Shown piece after piece: positions 11,926 through 23,852 of a stretch of DNA of 64,000 nt; position 1 is the stretch's first letter, and every line of letters begins with the position of its first letter. The DNA lies in the NCBI RefSeq assembly GCF_000149955.1, contig NC_030987.1:4397190-4461189 (forward strand). The letters run 5' to 3'. Below the pieces are notes generated by a model. It searched no databases and had not been told where the DNA came from. It saw only the letters and a list, made by a program, of their open reading frames with translations. Both the position numbers and the translations under genes were made by a program. The stretch comes from Fusarium oxysporum f. sp. lycopersici 4287. Its lineage: Eukaryota > Ascomycota > Sordariomycetes > Hypocreales > Nectriaceae.

Positions 11926-12951
11926 ATGTCTTCTATTGATCTAAGTGCTTTCCCCGCAGCAGCTCCAGCAGCTCCATCATCTGAGATTCGTTACGCAGAT
12001 GTAAGTTCGATACCCTAAAGCTATACATGTCTGACAGTTTAGGTCGCTGTTACAGCTACCGCGAAGGAATTTAAGGGTATATACCGCGAAGATAAGCAGT
12101 ATCACGAACCGGACTTTATCAACACCCTAGACCGTGCGAAAGATGCTGGCGTTAGTAAGGTTATGCTGACGGGCATGTCTCTCGCCGACGTACCTCACAA
12201 CGAAAGTATCGTCAAGCTTCGCCCCTCGCAGTGTTACTATACAATTGGCGTACATCCATATCATGCTTCTGAGCTTGATGCCGGTGGAAAGTCACACCTT
12301 GATGAGTTGGAGCAGAAAGTGAATAGTGCACTGGCACAGGATACTCCACATATCGCTGCCTTTGGAGAGCTAGGTCTTGACTATGATAAGGAGCAACACG
12401 CTTCGAAGGATGTTCAGAAGAAAGCGTTCAAAGCGCAATTGGACTTATTTGTCAAGAATAGCTGGGATCTCCCACTCTTCTTGCACTGTCGCAATGCCTT
12501 TGACGACTTTGTCGAGATGATTTCACCATACATGGAGAAACTCCCGCGCGGCGGTCTAGTCCACAGCTTCGTCGGCAGCACAAGCCAGATGGAGAAGCTT
12601 GTGTCCCTCGGGTTAGGTATCAGCGTCAACGGCTTCAGCTTCCAGAGCACGGAGAGTTTGGAGATGGCATCCAAGATACCGCTCGACGCACTGCAGCTAG
12701 AGACCGATGCGCCGTGGGGTGAATTGAAGGGCGATGTGGTGAAGCGGTACTGTGAGAATGCGAGACCGTTGCCAGCGTCGAAGAAGAGAGATAAGTGGGA
12801 TCCTAAGTGTTTGGTTAAGGAAAGGAACGAGAGTTGTTATATGGAGCGTGTGGCGCTTGTTGTAGCGGGTTTGAAGGGTGTTGGTGTTGATGAGGTTGCG
12901 GAAGCGGCGTGGAGAAATAGTGTGAGGATGTTTGGACTTGGACGAAGATAG
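11926..12951 (+). CDS. TatD-family metal-dependent deoxyribonuclease
   Basis: Model: join(11926..12000, 12043..12951), 327 aa. The 42-nt intron has GTAAGT, a CTGAC branch site and TTTAG, and joining the exons keeps the frame. Seen: IYREDKQYHEPDF near the N-terminus, YYTIGVHPYHA, FGELGLDYD (metal-binding Glu), PLFLHCRNAFDDF (His), GLVHSFVGS (His) and LETDAPW (catalytic Asp). These occur in the order of the TIM-barrel TatD hydrolases, and the length is that of eukaryotic TATDN1. Family knowledge: Mg2+-dependent 3'-5' exonuclease/endonuclease linked to DNA repair and apoptotic DNA degradation. The N-terminal Ala/Pro-rich 25 residues come from the first exon. As in the TATDN1 branch, the first HxH metal motif is not evident at the N-terminus. 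Confidence 0.9.
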
Positions 12952-13276
12952 GGTCTAGGTAATTGGCATATAGTTAAAGAAGTCAATATTCATAAAAGTT
13001 TTATGAAAAGCTTCGGTGAAGCAGTCGGCATTTGTAAGAGCCTTGAGAAGAGATTGGGATGAATGAAAAGCATCAGGGCCGGTACTTTTGAGTAATTGCC
13101 TACATACCTAAGGTACTACAGTAACCCACATTTTTTGAGGATTTCTGATATCAAATTGTATAATGAAAAGTCACCCAGTCTTTTTGGTATCGAAAGTGTG
13201 TTGTTCTGTACAAAGGATGAGCGTTTCGTGCCTCTGCACCTTCAACCCCCCAATGCATCTCATAACCACTACCCTC
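12952..13276. other. Convergent 3' intergenic spacer
   Basis: About 325 bp between the converging TatD and cyclase-like genes. AT-rich, no gene seen; presumably holds both 3' ends. Confidence 0.6.
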
Positions 13277-14419
13277 CTAGAAAATAGCCAAAGCATTCGG
13301 AGGCGATCCAATCAATCCAGGCTGATTCAAAGGAGTCGAAGTAATCATGAACGAGTACCTCTTCTTCTCCTTACAATACCTCGCCAACTCCTTCAGGTCC
13401 CACAACTCGCCGATCGACATACCAAACATGTTCAAACAATACATATGAAGCACTGCACCAGTTAGCAAACATTCACAGTCTCCCAAACGGTAACAAAAAG
13501 AACGACTCACCGAGATCTTTCATCCCACCGATAGAACCATCAGGTTTCAATGGAGGATACGCTTCGAAACTATTCGAATCTGACGCCGCAGCAGCAAACC
13601 GCTTGTTCCACAACCACCGAGCCATTTCTTCGCAGCCGTGAAGACCTGTGAGTTTCGCAGCGGCCATTTTACCCAGATCAGCAGGGTTCATGTTATCGAC
13701 TACTTCGGTTGCGCCTGTTCTGACAATCAGGATGTCGCCTGGTTGGAAGTCCACCTTTTGATATGCTGCGCAAGCCTCGAGGTCTTCAACCGTGATACGG
13801 TTCCCATCAAAGGCATGGAACTCTATGCCTTTTTCCTCGGCATAAGAAGCGTAGTCGATCAACACGCCTCGACCGGCAATGCAGCCTCGGGAGTGCCAAT
13901 GGTCCAGGGTTGGCATATTGTTGGACTCGGTTGAGTCAATTGACAAGGCTTCTTTATCAGGATTTGCACCGTTGTATGCCAAACCAGAATGCTGGTGCTG
14001 GAAATGACACAGACTGTCCCATTGACTGCTACACTGCGTGTTGAAGGATAATTCATCGTCCCATGATTTGCCCTGTTCAAAAGGAAGCGCTGCCATGCTC
14101 TCGGGTATGTAGAGGATCTTGTGCTGAGCGGCTAATCGCCCTGGGATGTTAAGCTTGTTCATGGCATTGAGCGGCCAGCTATCAAACTTCAGTATCTAAC
14201 AATGAGTGCCTTTCAGGAGACGTACTTTAGAGATACAGAGACTCCATCTTTGACCTCGAGAGCGGCATTTCGAACAACATCGGGAGTCAGGAAGTTCAGC
14301 GTTCCAACCTGATCTTTCTTCCCGTCACGATCAAAAACACCCCAGGCACAGCCCTTAGGCATGCCTTTAACCTCAGGAAGGTCGTCAAAGTCGGGGACAG
14401 AGCTGATGTTAAAAACCAT
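13277..14419 (-). CDS. Putative cyclase / kynurenine-formamidase-like metal hydrolase (cyclase family, PF04199)
   Basis: Model on the minus strand: complement(join(13277..13452, 13511..14178, 14226..14419)), 345 aa. Introns are 47 and 58 nt. Correct splicing restores SVSLNWPLNAM at the first junction and KDLVLHMYCLNMFG at the second. Both match the fungal cyclase family, whose C-terminus here reads MSIGELWDL...SPPNALAIF. The centre has QWDSLCHFQHQ, then RGVLIDY, FQPGDILIVRTGA and GLHGCEEMARWLW. The usual HxGTHxD metal motif is seen only as the variant SSQWDSLCHF, which is common in fungal members. No signal peptide. Substrate unknown; the family includes formamidases and polyketide-type cyclases. 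Confidence 0.85.
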
Positions 14420-16162
14420 TGTCGTTGTTGGTGGGTGAAGTTAATGGAGATGTTCCGTAATTGAAGCGGTGAAGTTGGGGATGTCGCCTGCTTTATACCA
14501 CGTCGCAGACCAACCCAATTCTATCACTGCATGCGAATTAAGCTGCATTTGGATCGATTCATGAGAAATACTGCAGCCTGGCTGTATCATATCATCGTGT
14601 TCGCAAATGAGTATCCACTGGCTCTTGTCAGCCACTGCTACAGGGTATGTAGGCAGCCATTTAGGAACTGAAACTATTCCCAGATTTATACCGATGGGTA
14701 AGAAAACGGAATGCGCGATGGGAGTAATAGCAGACTTTTATGCAAGAATATTAGAGTATTCGATTTGAGTGATGATGTAGTAGATATGTGAATTGTGCTA
14801 TTAGGACGGCGTTTCCAAGTTATGTCTGTTGCGATTGAGAAGACATGTTCGCGTCAGGTGACACATTTCACTAAACTTACCACTCTATACAACCAAGTTC
14901 CAAGCATCTGAAACTCTTCAACCTTACTGGAGGTCTTCCTGAGAGCCTAGACAAATGTTTGCTTTTCCATCGCTCGCACAAGCAGAATGGCACCCGCCAA
15001 TCCGTGGAATGCCACTCAGGTGAACATCAATCAACTAATATCGATTCCATCACTCTCGTTCTAGGGCCTGCGGACGACAGAGGACATAGAGCTCGAAGAA
15101 GATACCACGGATGTTCTTTTGTGAGAGAAAAGTGCTTGAAGCCCGATTCGAAGGAAATTTCACGCGTGGTTCGTTTCAAAGCTTAGGTGCTTTCGGTTGA
15201 GGTCGAATAAGAGCAAGAGCAGTAGTGACAAGAGTGATGCAGCGTATAAAGAATTAACGAATCTGATATATTGTGAAAACTAAGTAGCATTAGGCCTTGG
15301 AAACGCCGAGGATAGTGCGAGTTGCTTGTTTATCAGTCTCGTAAAGGAACCACACAGCAGGTAAGTCAAGGTCAACACCATGCCCTCAATACATCTTTTT
15401 AAAGAAATAAAAATAGCTAAAGAAGTAATAGAAAGTAGAAAACGTTCTAATTGTTCGCAAAAGGCTGAAATCGCAGACCGGTGTTGTCTACAAGTTCTTC
15501 TTGAGATTAGAATCTCGGATCCAGCCCAGGCACGAATACGAAACACCAGTATTCAGAATATAGTTAAAGGGCTCCGGAAAACATAGGAAAGTCTCGAAGC
15601 TCCAAACAAAATCTGACACAATTGCCGATGCCTCAAATAGTCAACGCCGTTAGCGAGCTGCAGGGACACCCGCAACTCAATGGCTCGGTTCGAGACGAAC
15701 AAGGTAATTCACGACAATCCGATTGGTGCAGATAAGTTTCTTTCTATCTAGATCAGATCAGATCGTTATCTTGAGCAATTATTCCCCCGTAATAAACTGG
15801 AACGCGTAACGGTGAGTAGGAGTTGATAGTTCTCGCATTCGGTTGTGGAGTTCGTATTCGTACTCTGTTTCACAACGTCAACTGAAGGAGCACAATAGCG
15901 GCACATACAGCTCTTGTTCGTTTTCGCAAAAGGATTGTATCATAGTTGTAAGAGTCAATAGTTGGAGAAATGGTAGAGAGTATGGAGTTGGGGAGGAATC
16001 CGAAATATCAAAGGACCAGCCTCCTTTGCATACGGGTTCGAGTTTTCAGGTTTCTATTTAAACAAGAACAATTCTCCTCAAACGAAAATCAGACCACTCC
16101 GAGCTCATCAATTCTCTCTATTCTTCTAAGTCTTTACACTCTGACTCTTTCGAAACTCCAAA
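14420..16162. other. Intergenic region between divergent cyclase-like and ERG6 genes
   Basis: About 1.7 kb of mostly AT-rich, stop-laden sequence containing both upstream regions. A TATA-like TATTTAAAC lies at about 16054-16062, about 100 bp before the ERG6 start. One very small spliced frame (14987-15124) is listed separately. No RNA gene seen. Confidence 0.55.
14987..15124 (+). CDS. Possible 30-aa spliced small ORF (tentative)
   Basis: ATG at 14987, 11 codons, then a possible 45-nt intron 15020..15064 (GTGAAC donor, AACTAATA branch-like sequence, TTCTAG acceptor). A 20-codon second exon ends in TGA at 15122-15124. The product is acidic in its second half (IELEEDTTDVLL). No known family is recognised. 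The frame-preserving intron is the only support, so this may be chance or a gene remnant. Confidence 0.18.
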
Positions 16163-17408
16163 ATGTCTTCCTCAGAACTGATTTCCTACGACGAGGCTCA
16201 GAACTCGGCCTTCGACAATGTTCTCCATCGAAAATCAAAAGAGTCAAAGGGCGGAATGCGAGCCATGATCAACAAAGACAACAGAGCCCATGCTGCAGCT
16301 GTCGACGAGTACTTTCAGTTCTGGGATAACAAAAAGGCTGAAGATGAAGTTGAGGCTGTAAGACAGGAGAGAACTGATAACTACGCCAGTTTAACAAGGC
16401 AGTAAGTTCCCCTTAGCTCTAGCCTTTTCCTGTTACTGACTTTTAAAATCCAGATACTATAACCTCGCAACCGATCTCTACGAGTACGGATGGTCTCAGT
16501 CTTTTCATTTCTGCCGGTTTGCCTACGGCGAAGATTTCAACCGCGCTATCGCTCGACACGAACACTATCTAGCTCATAACATCGGTATCAGACCTGGTAT
16601 GAAAGTCCTAGACGTTGGCTGCGGTGTTGGTGGACCTGCTCGAGAAATCGTCAAGTTTACTGGTGCTCATGTCACTGGGTTGAATCTCAATGAGTATCAA
16701 GTCCAGCGGGCAACTATCTATGCTGAGAAGGAGGGACTTTCTGATAAGCTTAGGTTTGTCCAGGGAGACTTCATGGTAAGTTGATTTTGAGCGAGCCCAC
16801 AGGGGTATACTAACGCATCGAAGAAAATTCCCTTTCCAGATAACTCCTTCGACGCCGTCTACGCTATCGAAGCAACCGTCCACGCACCCTCCTTAGAAGG
16901 CGTCTACAGCGAAATCCGACGAGTCCTCAAACCCGGGGGTGTCTTTGGCGTCTACGAATGGCTCATGACAGATACCTACAACAACGACGATCTTGAACAA
17001 CGCCGTATCCGTCTGGACATCGAACAAGGTGACGGTATCGCCCAGATGTTCAAGATCGACCACGGTCTGTCTGCTATCCAAGCAGCTGGTTTCGAGCTTC
17101 TTCACCATGAGGATCTCGCAGCTACAGATGATGGAACAGCACCTTGGTACTGGCCTTTGGACAGTGATATGCGATATGCACAGACTATCGGTGATTTCTT
17201 TACGGTTTTGAGGATGAATAAGTGGGGAAGACTTGTGATGCATAATGTTATTGGGGCATTGGAAGCTTGTTGGATTGCGCCGAAGGGAACGAGGAAGACG
17301 GCGGATAGTCTTGGACAAGCGGCGGATGCATTGGTTGAGGGTGGCAAGAGGAAGCTGTTTACACCTATGTATTTGATGGTTGGAAGAAAGCCGGAGGAGT
17401 CTGAGTAA
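16163..17408 (+). CDS. ERG6: Sterol 24-C-methyltransferase
   Basis: Model: join(16163..16401, 16454..16775, 16824..17408), 381 aa, close to yeast Erg6 (383). The introns have GTAAGT donors, and the second has a TACTAAC branch site. Seen: [22 protein letters not shown], the sterol-binding aromatic region of the family; [14 protein letters not shown] motif [11 protein letters not shown] at about residue 131; [22 protein letters not shown]; and a C-terminal sterol methyltransferase domain ending [12 protein letters not shown]. Reaction: transfer of a methyl group from S-adenosylmethionine to C-24 of zymosterol giving fecosterol, in late ergosterol biosynthesis at the ER and lipid droplets. No neighbours from the same pathway. 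Intact by every sign. Confidence 0.97.
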
Positions 17409-18716
17409 TGAGAAGGAAGCTAGGGTGGTCAACGGTTGTTAGATGGGATGGCACAGAGGGTCAAGGTACAGAGGAGCATTTGATAGGGGAAGATTATCGA
17501 CAAGGGATGGGATATACCCAAAGAAATAATACATCGAAAAGTTAATATCAAGTTACGGACCCAAGCAAATATTTCATTATGAATCGCTCTTATTACTTTC
17601 GCCTCATGCCTCCCCTTGAATCTCGATTGCTAAGCCCAGGGTAGCATCCACTATGTAACCGATAGGGCTGGCCGCATCATATCTCCATAGCAGTGAGCAA
17701 ATACCCTGTAAAAGCCATAAGCGGACTTTACATCAGTCAGAAATATGTAATCCTCCAATATCCGCCCATTACAACATCTAAACACGCAAGGTTCCATGTT
17801 ATTAAGGTCCTCACGTGTTGAAAGCTTAGCCGTCTAGCTTATCGATAAGGCTTAGATCTCCAACGGTCCCAAATATCCGCTGCCGAGAATCTCACCAAGC
17901 CTCCGAGACCGCGCGTCAATGACCAATTACCACGGGAAAGCCATCTCCCGGGTGGGAACACTCATCCTATGACCCTGTGAATAGATTTCTGTAGGAATTT
18001 TTGAAGGCGCAGCTTGTCGGAAGATGAGGAATCCGAGCTGTGATCACTATGTGTTTTTTTTTTACTGCCGTACGCGCGCTGAAATCTCGGGATAGCTCAG
18101 CGGGATCTGGGGGGCTGGGGCCGATGTGGGACAGGGCTGAATACGATCGTTTCAAAATGGGGAGCTTTATTCTCAAGAGTTGGCGATTAAAAATGTCAAA
18201 AAGATGGGATTAAAAAGACAGGGCTTGGTATTGTAGATGATTACGACATTATTCTCTGGGCATTGAAGCTCACAGCTTGTTTAGGAGCAAATGATCATCA
18301 ACGCCCAGCAAATGGAACCGGCCGTCTCACGTCATCATCATAGTCGTGGCGGTATAGCTTAGACCCTTTCGCATCACTCATCAGTGGCTGGCCACCCCTG
18401 CTTGCTCTCTGCAGCCCTTTTTTTTAATCCCCGTGGTCCCCCCTCTCATTCTTTTTCCTCCCCTCTCTCTGTTTTGCGAATCTGGCTGGAACACAAGCGA
18501 TAAGAGCGTCACCGACGAAACGAAGCTGCTACGAGATACACGACAATTAACGAAAGACACGGAGATACGACATTTCACGATTGATCAGGACGATACGGCT
18601 GATAAGATTGCTATCTTATGAGTGGTTAGCTAATTGGAGCTCGATCGATATCGTGGCGTACCTTGCAGCTGAAACATAACAAACCCGATACGACACCCTA
18701 GATCTATCAAGCCACG
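17409..18716. other. Intergenic region
   Basis: About 1.3 kb between tandem genes. A T run lies near 18053-18062 and a pyrimidine-rich stretch at 18400-18475 probably marks the promoter and leader of the next gene. No gene or RNA seen. Confidence 0.55.
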
Positions 18717-19922
18717 ATGCTGAAAAAGAAGGAAACCCTCACCATTATCACGCCCATCCCGGGCTTCATCCCCCGACAACTCGCCATCGATCTTCTTCAC
18801 TCCCACGGTGAAATCATCACCGTCAATCCTCTCGTCCTGTCGCACAAGCCCATCCCCGCTCCTCGACATGCCGCCGCCGACGAGTACTACAGCACCTGGT
18901 ACGAGATCACAGAGCGCATCCAGTACATCCCCGGCTTGGGAAAGATAGGATCTGGAAAGCTCACGTTCAATGGATGTTTCCATGATATGCCGTGGGGTAT
19001 GCAGTCCCATATTTATATCCCGCTTGGTATCGACATGCGAAACAAGTACCGCATTATGGGGAATCAGCCGGGTATTGAACCACCGGAGCAACCTGAGCTT
19101 GGACTTGAACAACTCGGTGCACCGAAGGAAGGCCTTTATCTTCGCACTGATGTCGAGCTCAAGTGTAACATCACCTTGATGGGTTTCGTCAAGGCGGAGT
19201 CGAGAAAGGCTAGTGTTGATATGGTTAACCGCATGGTTAAGAAGGCGGAGTTGCTTGATGCTGGTCTTTTGAAGGCTATGTTTGAGGATGGAAAGCTGAA
19301 GACGTATAACCCTAATGATCGATCTGAGGCGAGTCAAGCGAGACAACAGGCTTTGAGACAGCAGACTATGACGGAGGGTCAGTTCGCTGCTGCTGCTGCT
19401 CCACCTGGTCCTGGACCCACGAGCCCAGGTCCTTCTTACGCTCAGCCCTATGCATATGCTCAACAGCAACAACAACCTCATCTCCAACCCCAACCTTCGC
19501 CAACATACCCCTACGCTCGTCCCGACGCCACCAACTCTCAATACCCCCAAAGCCCATACGGCTACCATCCAAGCCAAACACCTCCACCCAACGCCCAATA
19601 CCAACAACAAGCACCACCCGTGCCCCCAAAAACCAACATCCAAAGCTTCCCCATGGAACTCCCCGGCGATTACTACCACCCGCAGCAATCACCAAACCTG
19701 CAACAACAGCCTAGCCCAGGGCATCCACCCAGCAACTATCGCAATTCCACGGGGTCGTATGACCCGCGATGGTCGCAGTCTAGCCCATCGGCTGCTGATT
19801 CGCATCGCGCGAGTATGTATTCGCAGTATTCGGCGGGATATACGTCGCCGGCGCCGGCGCAGCAGAGTTTTGCGGCAGAGTTACCGTCGCATAATGAGAC
19901 GTCGGAGGAGCATAGGCATTGA
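18717..19922 (+). CDS. Conserved fungal protein with DUF7053-like domain and Pro/Gln-rich tail
   Basis: Single-exon frame of 401 aa. Residues 1-195 form a compact domain (TIITPIPGFIPRQLAIDLLHSHGEIITVNPLV, WYEITERIQYIP, CFHDMPWGMQSHIYIPLGIDMRNKYRI, GLYLRTDVELKCNITLMGFVK) that I recognise as the ascomycete DUF7053 type. A helix-rich stretch to about 225 follows. The rest is a low-complexity tail of Pro, Gln, Ser and Tyr with polyQ (PYAYAQQQQQP), probably disordered. No signal peptide or membrane helix, so likely cytosolic. Function unknown. Third codon positions switch from mixed to C-rich in the tail. Confidence 0.8.
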   Translation: MLKKKETLTIITPIPGFIPRQLAIDLLHSHGEIITVNPLVLSHKPIPAPRHAAADEYYSTWYEITERIQYIPGLGKIGSGKLTFNGCFHDMPWGMQSHIYIPLGIDMRNKYRIMGNQPGIEPPEQPELGLEQLGAPKEGLYLRTDVELKCNITLMGFVKAESRKASVDMVNRMVKKAELLDAGLLKAMFEDGKLKTYNPNDRSEASQARQQALRQQTMTEGQFAAAAAPPGPGPTSPGPSYAQPYAYAQQQQQPHLQPQPSPTYPYARPDATNSQYPQSPYGYHPSQTPPPNAQYQQQAPPVPPKTNIQSFPMELPGDYYHPQQSPNLQQQPSPGHPPSNYRNSTGSYDPRWSQSSPSAADSHRASMYSQYSAGYTSPAPAQQSFAAELPSHNETSEEHRH

Positions 19923-20685
19923 GGGATGGGAATTGGATAAAAGTAGCCGGTCATTTTAGTGATGATACATGGGATAGGCGTTTGTTTGGGATTTTGGGAT
20001 GGATTTGGTGCAGATACCTTTTGTGAGAAAGTCAGACACATCTCTGAGGGTCAATAGGATGTCTTGGAGAGAATATCCATGCAGTCTCTTTGAGTCTCTT
20101 GATCATGGTGTGGGTGATGAGAACACCCTTTTTTGGATAATATTGAACAATTCGCGATTGAAACACACTGGCCTGCGTGAGGATGACTGGTGATGAGTCC
20201 CAACGCCTCCGTGCAGATAGCTCCTTCGGGTGACACGAAGAAGTCAAGTAAACGAGATTCAGCTTCCATTACGATGCCAAACTATTATTCTCGCGCTAGT
20301 TTGATATTTTCGGGCAGATTTACGAAATGCGGCATTCGGGTTGTTGCCGGCGAGATAAGGCTGCCTCTTTTCAGCCCTACGGACGGAGTTCACCACGGCG
20401 GACTTTGGTGGAGTCGGAATTCAACCAACATTCTTCGGCGACTTTGCACACCAGAAACCAGCGCATGAGTATGAATTTGTCAGTAATAATGAACTGTAGA
20501 AACAATAGATTTGTAATAGAGATTGACGCATCGCTGCAATTGAGACTGTGGAGGGCTCGAGATGTTGATATAAGAAGCACCACATAACCCAAAGAGAGAT
20601 GAATGACCAAGACTCAGAGCTTTTTCTTCCACTACCAATCCAACATTATTCCCTTGATAGCTTCAGAACATTGTTTGATCTCAAA
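19923..20685. other. Intergenic region
   Basis: About 760 bp between two genes on the same strand. No coding signal; presumably 3' UTR then promoter. An in-frame upstream ATG at 20599 is treated as leader sequence. Confidence 0.5.
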
Positions 20686-21657
20686 ATGCCTCTCATACAG
20701 CCCAAAGTCGAGCCTCTGCCGCCTGGTATCGACCTTACCAACAAAATAGCCATCGTCACAGGCGCAACAGCCGGCATTGGTCTCGAACTTTCCCGTCAAC
20801 TCCTCAATCTCAATCTATCGACTTTGATCCTTGCGGTTAGAAATATCTCCAAAGGTGAAGAAGTCCGAAAGACACTTTCGGCTATCAATCCCAAAGCTGT
20901 TGTTCAAGTGATGAAGCTCGACACAACGGGGTACGCCAGTGTGAAGGCCTTCGCTGAGACGTTCAAGAGCAAGCATGGGAAACTTCACTTACTCATGTTA
21001 AACGCTGGTATAAGTGATATTCACTTCGAGCTTGTGCCGACGGGGCACGAAAAGAACTTTCAAGTTAATTACCTGTCTAATGTTCTCTTGACTTTGCTTC
21101 TTCTGCCTACTCTTGAGCAAACAGCTGAGCTTGAGGGGGCACCTACACGCATTACATGGACAGGAAGTCGCATGCATTGGCAAACAAGTCTCGCTAGCAA
21201 AGTTCCCCTCAAGGAAAATGAAGGCATATTTGAACACTTTGACGCACCGGGTGTTATTCCCCCTCTCACCCGCTACGGCGACATAAAGCTCCTCGTTCTT
21301 CTCTTCCAACACGAACTCGCCAATCGCTACCCTCCCAAGAAAGTCATAATCAACCACTTCTGCCCTGGTATGGTCGATACATCTATAACGGATATTCTCC
21401 CTGTTTACATCCGCCTTCCAGCGCTGTTGCTCAAAGCTCTGCGTGCGAGATCGGTCGACAAGGTAGGATGGATCGGATTACATGCTGCGATTGTGGTGGG
21501 TGACGAAACGCATGGGCAGTTATTGGGGGATAAGAAAGTTGCGGATTTGGGTGATTTTGTACCGTCGAAGGAAGGGGTGAGGGTTAGGAAGTTGTTGTGG
21601 CAGGAGACTGTTGAGGAGATGAGAGGGTTGACCCAAGTGCCTTCTTGGATGGAGTGA
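20686..21657 (+). CDS. Short-chain dehydrogenase/reductase
   Basis: Single exon, 323 aa from ATG 20686, which has a good CTCAAAATGCC context. An earlier in-frame ATG at 20599 would add 29 residues not typical of the family. Seen: Rossmann TGATAGIG, LDTTGYASV, NAGIS, catalytic Ser in TWTGSRM and YxxxK in RYGDIKLLVL. Family knowledge: NAD(P)-dependent oxidoreductase of the retinol-dehydrogenase or WW-oxidoreductase-like branch common in fungal secondary and lipid metabolism. No signal peptide. A moderately hydrophobic C-terminal region (VYIRLPALLLKALRA) could touch membrane. Substrate cannot be told. Confidence 0.92.
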   Translation: MPLIQPKVEPLPPGIDLTNKIAIVTGATAGIGLELSRQLLNLNLSTLILAVRNISKGEEVRKTLSAINPKAVVQVMKLDTTGYASVKAFAETFKSKHGKLHLLMLNAGISDIHFELVPTGHEKNFQVNYLSNVLLTLLLLPTLEQTAELEGAPTRITWTGSRMHWQTSLASKVPLKENEGIFEHFDAPGVIPPLTRYGDIKLLVLLFQHELANRYPPKKVIINHFCPGMVDTSITDILPVYIRLPALLLKALRARSVDKVGWIGLHAAIVVGDETHGQLLGDKKVADLGDFVPSKEGVRVRKLLWQETVEEMRGLTQVPSWME

Positions 21658-21777
21658 TAATCAGATGCATAGATAGTAAAGTCGCAGTATGAAAGCGAAT
21701 TCTCATTGATCACTGCGCCTAGCATCGCTTTAGTTACTCTCAATAAGCCAACGCTCCGCCTCCCTTCAGAATGGCAC

Positions 21778-22851
21778 CTATTTGTTATCCCAAAACTCCC
21801 CGAACAAAGTAGGCAACTGTTGTACCCGTGACGCAGCGTAGACTTCTAGCCTTTTGAGGCCGCCTTTGGCCTCGAAGCGAATCAAACATGATCTGGAATA
21901 CAACTGCCACATAGTGATCATTCGTACGTACTGGAGGAGCCAAAACATCGTTTTCAGATGCTCTTGCGTGTCGTCTCTACCCTCCCATTTTCTTATCTTT
22001 CTGTTGACATACCATTGATTGTCTTCTTTTAAAACTCCGTCAGAAACAGATCCAGACACACACGTGTGGGTTCCACTGAACCATAACAAAGGGAGTACAC
22101 GGCGCCAGACAGGATCGGCTCTATCATCAGCTGGCAGTATTCGTCCGAAGTATACATCGCTTCCCCAGCGGATGGAGTGCATAAGGTGGCCGGGGGAGGT
22201 AACGAGCAAGTTTAGGCCTCCAAATGAGTATTCCAGAATATGATGTTGTCCGACAGTGGTTGGCGAGGGCGCAAAGATGGCGTCTGTCGATTCATCCTCG
22301 TCACTGTGGCCAGATGGTTTCTCGTCCTCAAAGAGTGTGATAAAAAGAGTGTTTCTGACTAGTGACGCATCGATTACAAAGCTCGCGCTTTGGTCATCCC
22401 GGATCCATGAGAAGATCATGTTCAGAAGGTCGCTTTGGGCGATGATGTCAACATTATCACATCTCCAGTCAGGATTCGAAGCTTTCATGGCCTGGAAGAC
22501 GACCGCAAACGGGTGGTTAGGGTGCTTTTGCAAGAACGGGACCTTCTTGCACTGTCCTGGAACGTAGGAAGGCTCTTGGTAGTGGGATCTCTTGTGGACA
22601 CTGATGGGATCAGGGATGTTATCGGCCTGTAACTGTCAGTCCGGTTTTTTTTTAAAGCCAAGTTGAATCTTGAGCCGCACGTGTTCCAGTTCAAACTCTT
22701 CCTTGTCATCGTCGGTCCAGGAGTAAATCACGTTGCGTTCATCGAGGCGTTGCTCAGGAAATGACAGATAATCCGGCCGGATACTGTTGAAAGAGACGCT
22801 GAGTAAATGAAAGGCATTATCAATATTCTGTGGTCCTGCATGGTTAGACAT
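21778..22851 (-). CDS. Hypothetical fungal protein
   Basis: Model: complement(join(21778..22626, 22681..22851)), 339 aa. A 54-nt intron with the weak donor GTGCGG, a CTGAC branch site and TTACAG acceptor joins FELEH to ADNIPDPIS in frame. Without splicing the first frame stops in an A tract. No catalytic motif is recognised. The protein is globular with many Trp and acidic stretches (SWTDDDKEEFE, SWIRDDQSASF, HSDEDESTD), and no signal peptide or membrane helix is seen. I cannot assign a family. Start is the ATG at 22851; it converges with the SDR gene. Confidence 0.65.
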
Positions 22852-23852
22852 TTTGGGTTGTGCCTAGAAGTGACTGGTGGTGTGTGGAGTGATATTGAAA
22901 GAATGTTAGTTGATGCGTGCAGAGATGTAGATGTATAAACAATCTAGAGGAAGCGTCGATCTCTGTTTGAGATTCACACTTCAACCAAACTGTGAAATAT
23001 ATAGGAAGTAATAGCTGCCAGTAGCTACTGCTATTGGTATTGGATGCCCATCAAGTCGGTCATTCTTTCTGTTTCATCATCAACGCTTCTCTCCAACTGT
23101 AAGGTACCTAACCAGCCTGATCAAGTTCAGCTCATCTCTCACCATCTTCACTCTCTTGATCATCATCAATAAACATTCGCTTTTAGCATATCTACACGCA
23201 TCAAGCCAACATTCTAAATAGGCATGCCAAGTGAAAGAAGCGATGGCATTTTAAGAGAGGTAAATGCGAAGTGCCACAATACGATAACATAGGTACTTAG
23301 ACCACAGGGCTAAAATTCAGGGCGCTTATTCTATGTAATAAAAGGTTTTAGGTAAATCAGCCTAAATTTAGAGAGCTCTCTGAGATATTTACATTAGCAT
23401 CCTCTTTTAGAGTCTAAAGCTTTCTTGCTCTCTAGCGGAAGCCTCGGAAAATTCTCCCATGATCATACAAACCAACCCCCCCCTGGTCGTTGGTTATACG
23501 GAGCCGAGGAAATCGTCAGGCCTAGATTTCAATAGTCTACTGCTGCATGTAGCTTATTTTACAGGGTCTGGGGTCTTCAGCTGTGTTGTAGTTGACGGAT
23601 TGAGTCCTTATTGGACCGGACATAAGCGTGCATTTAATAGTCTCTTCGCTTACGGGGTTTGTTGGTGATGTTTGCTGTTGGCTTGGCATTTATAACCCTG
23701 GGGATCGGGCCAGCGCATTCAATATTGGGATTTTTGTAGGATAGCTTAGAGACGAGAAAAATGATCTGATTTCTGCTGTGTATATAAATCCAAGTCATTG
23801 AGTATGAATTCTCTTTATTTTCTGTGACTGTTATTCTGTTTCATCTGGTAAA
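22852..23852. other. AT-rich intergenic region
   Basis: About 1 kb between divergent genes, AT-rich with low coding signal. It could include eroded repeat sequence but no terminal repeats were found. Contains the promoter of the next gene (TATA box listed separately). Confidence 0.5.
23781..23789 (+). promoter_or_regulatory. Probable TATA box
   Basis: TATATAAAT lies 72 bp before the ATG of the secreted Thr-rich protein gene, a normal fungal TATA-to-start distance, and is followed by a T-rich leader. Confidence 0.5.

Noticed and set aside
18630..19688. 352-aa minus-strand frame opposite the DUF7053-like gene
   Set aside because: Low-complexity shadow of the plus-strand protein; no motifs.
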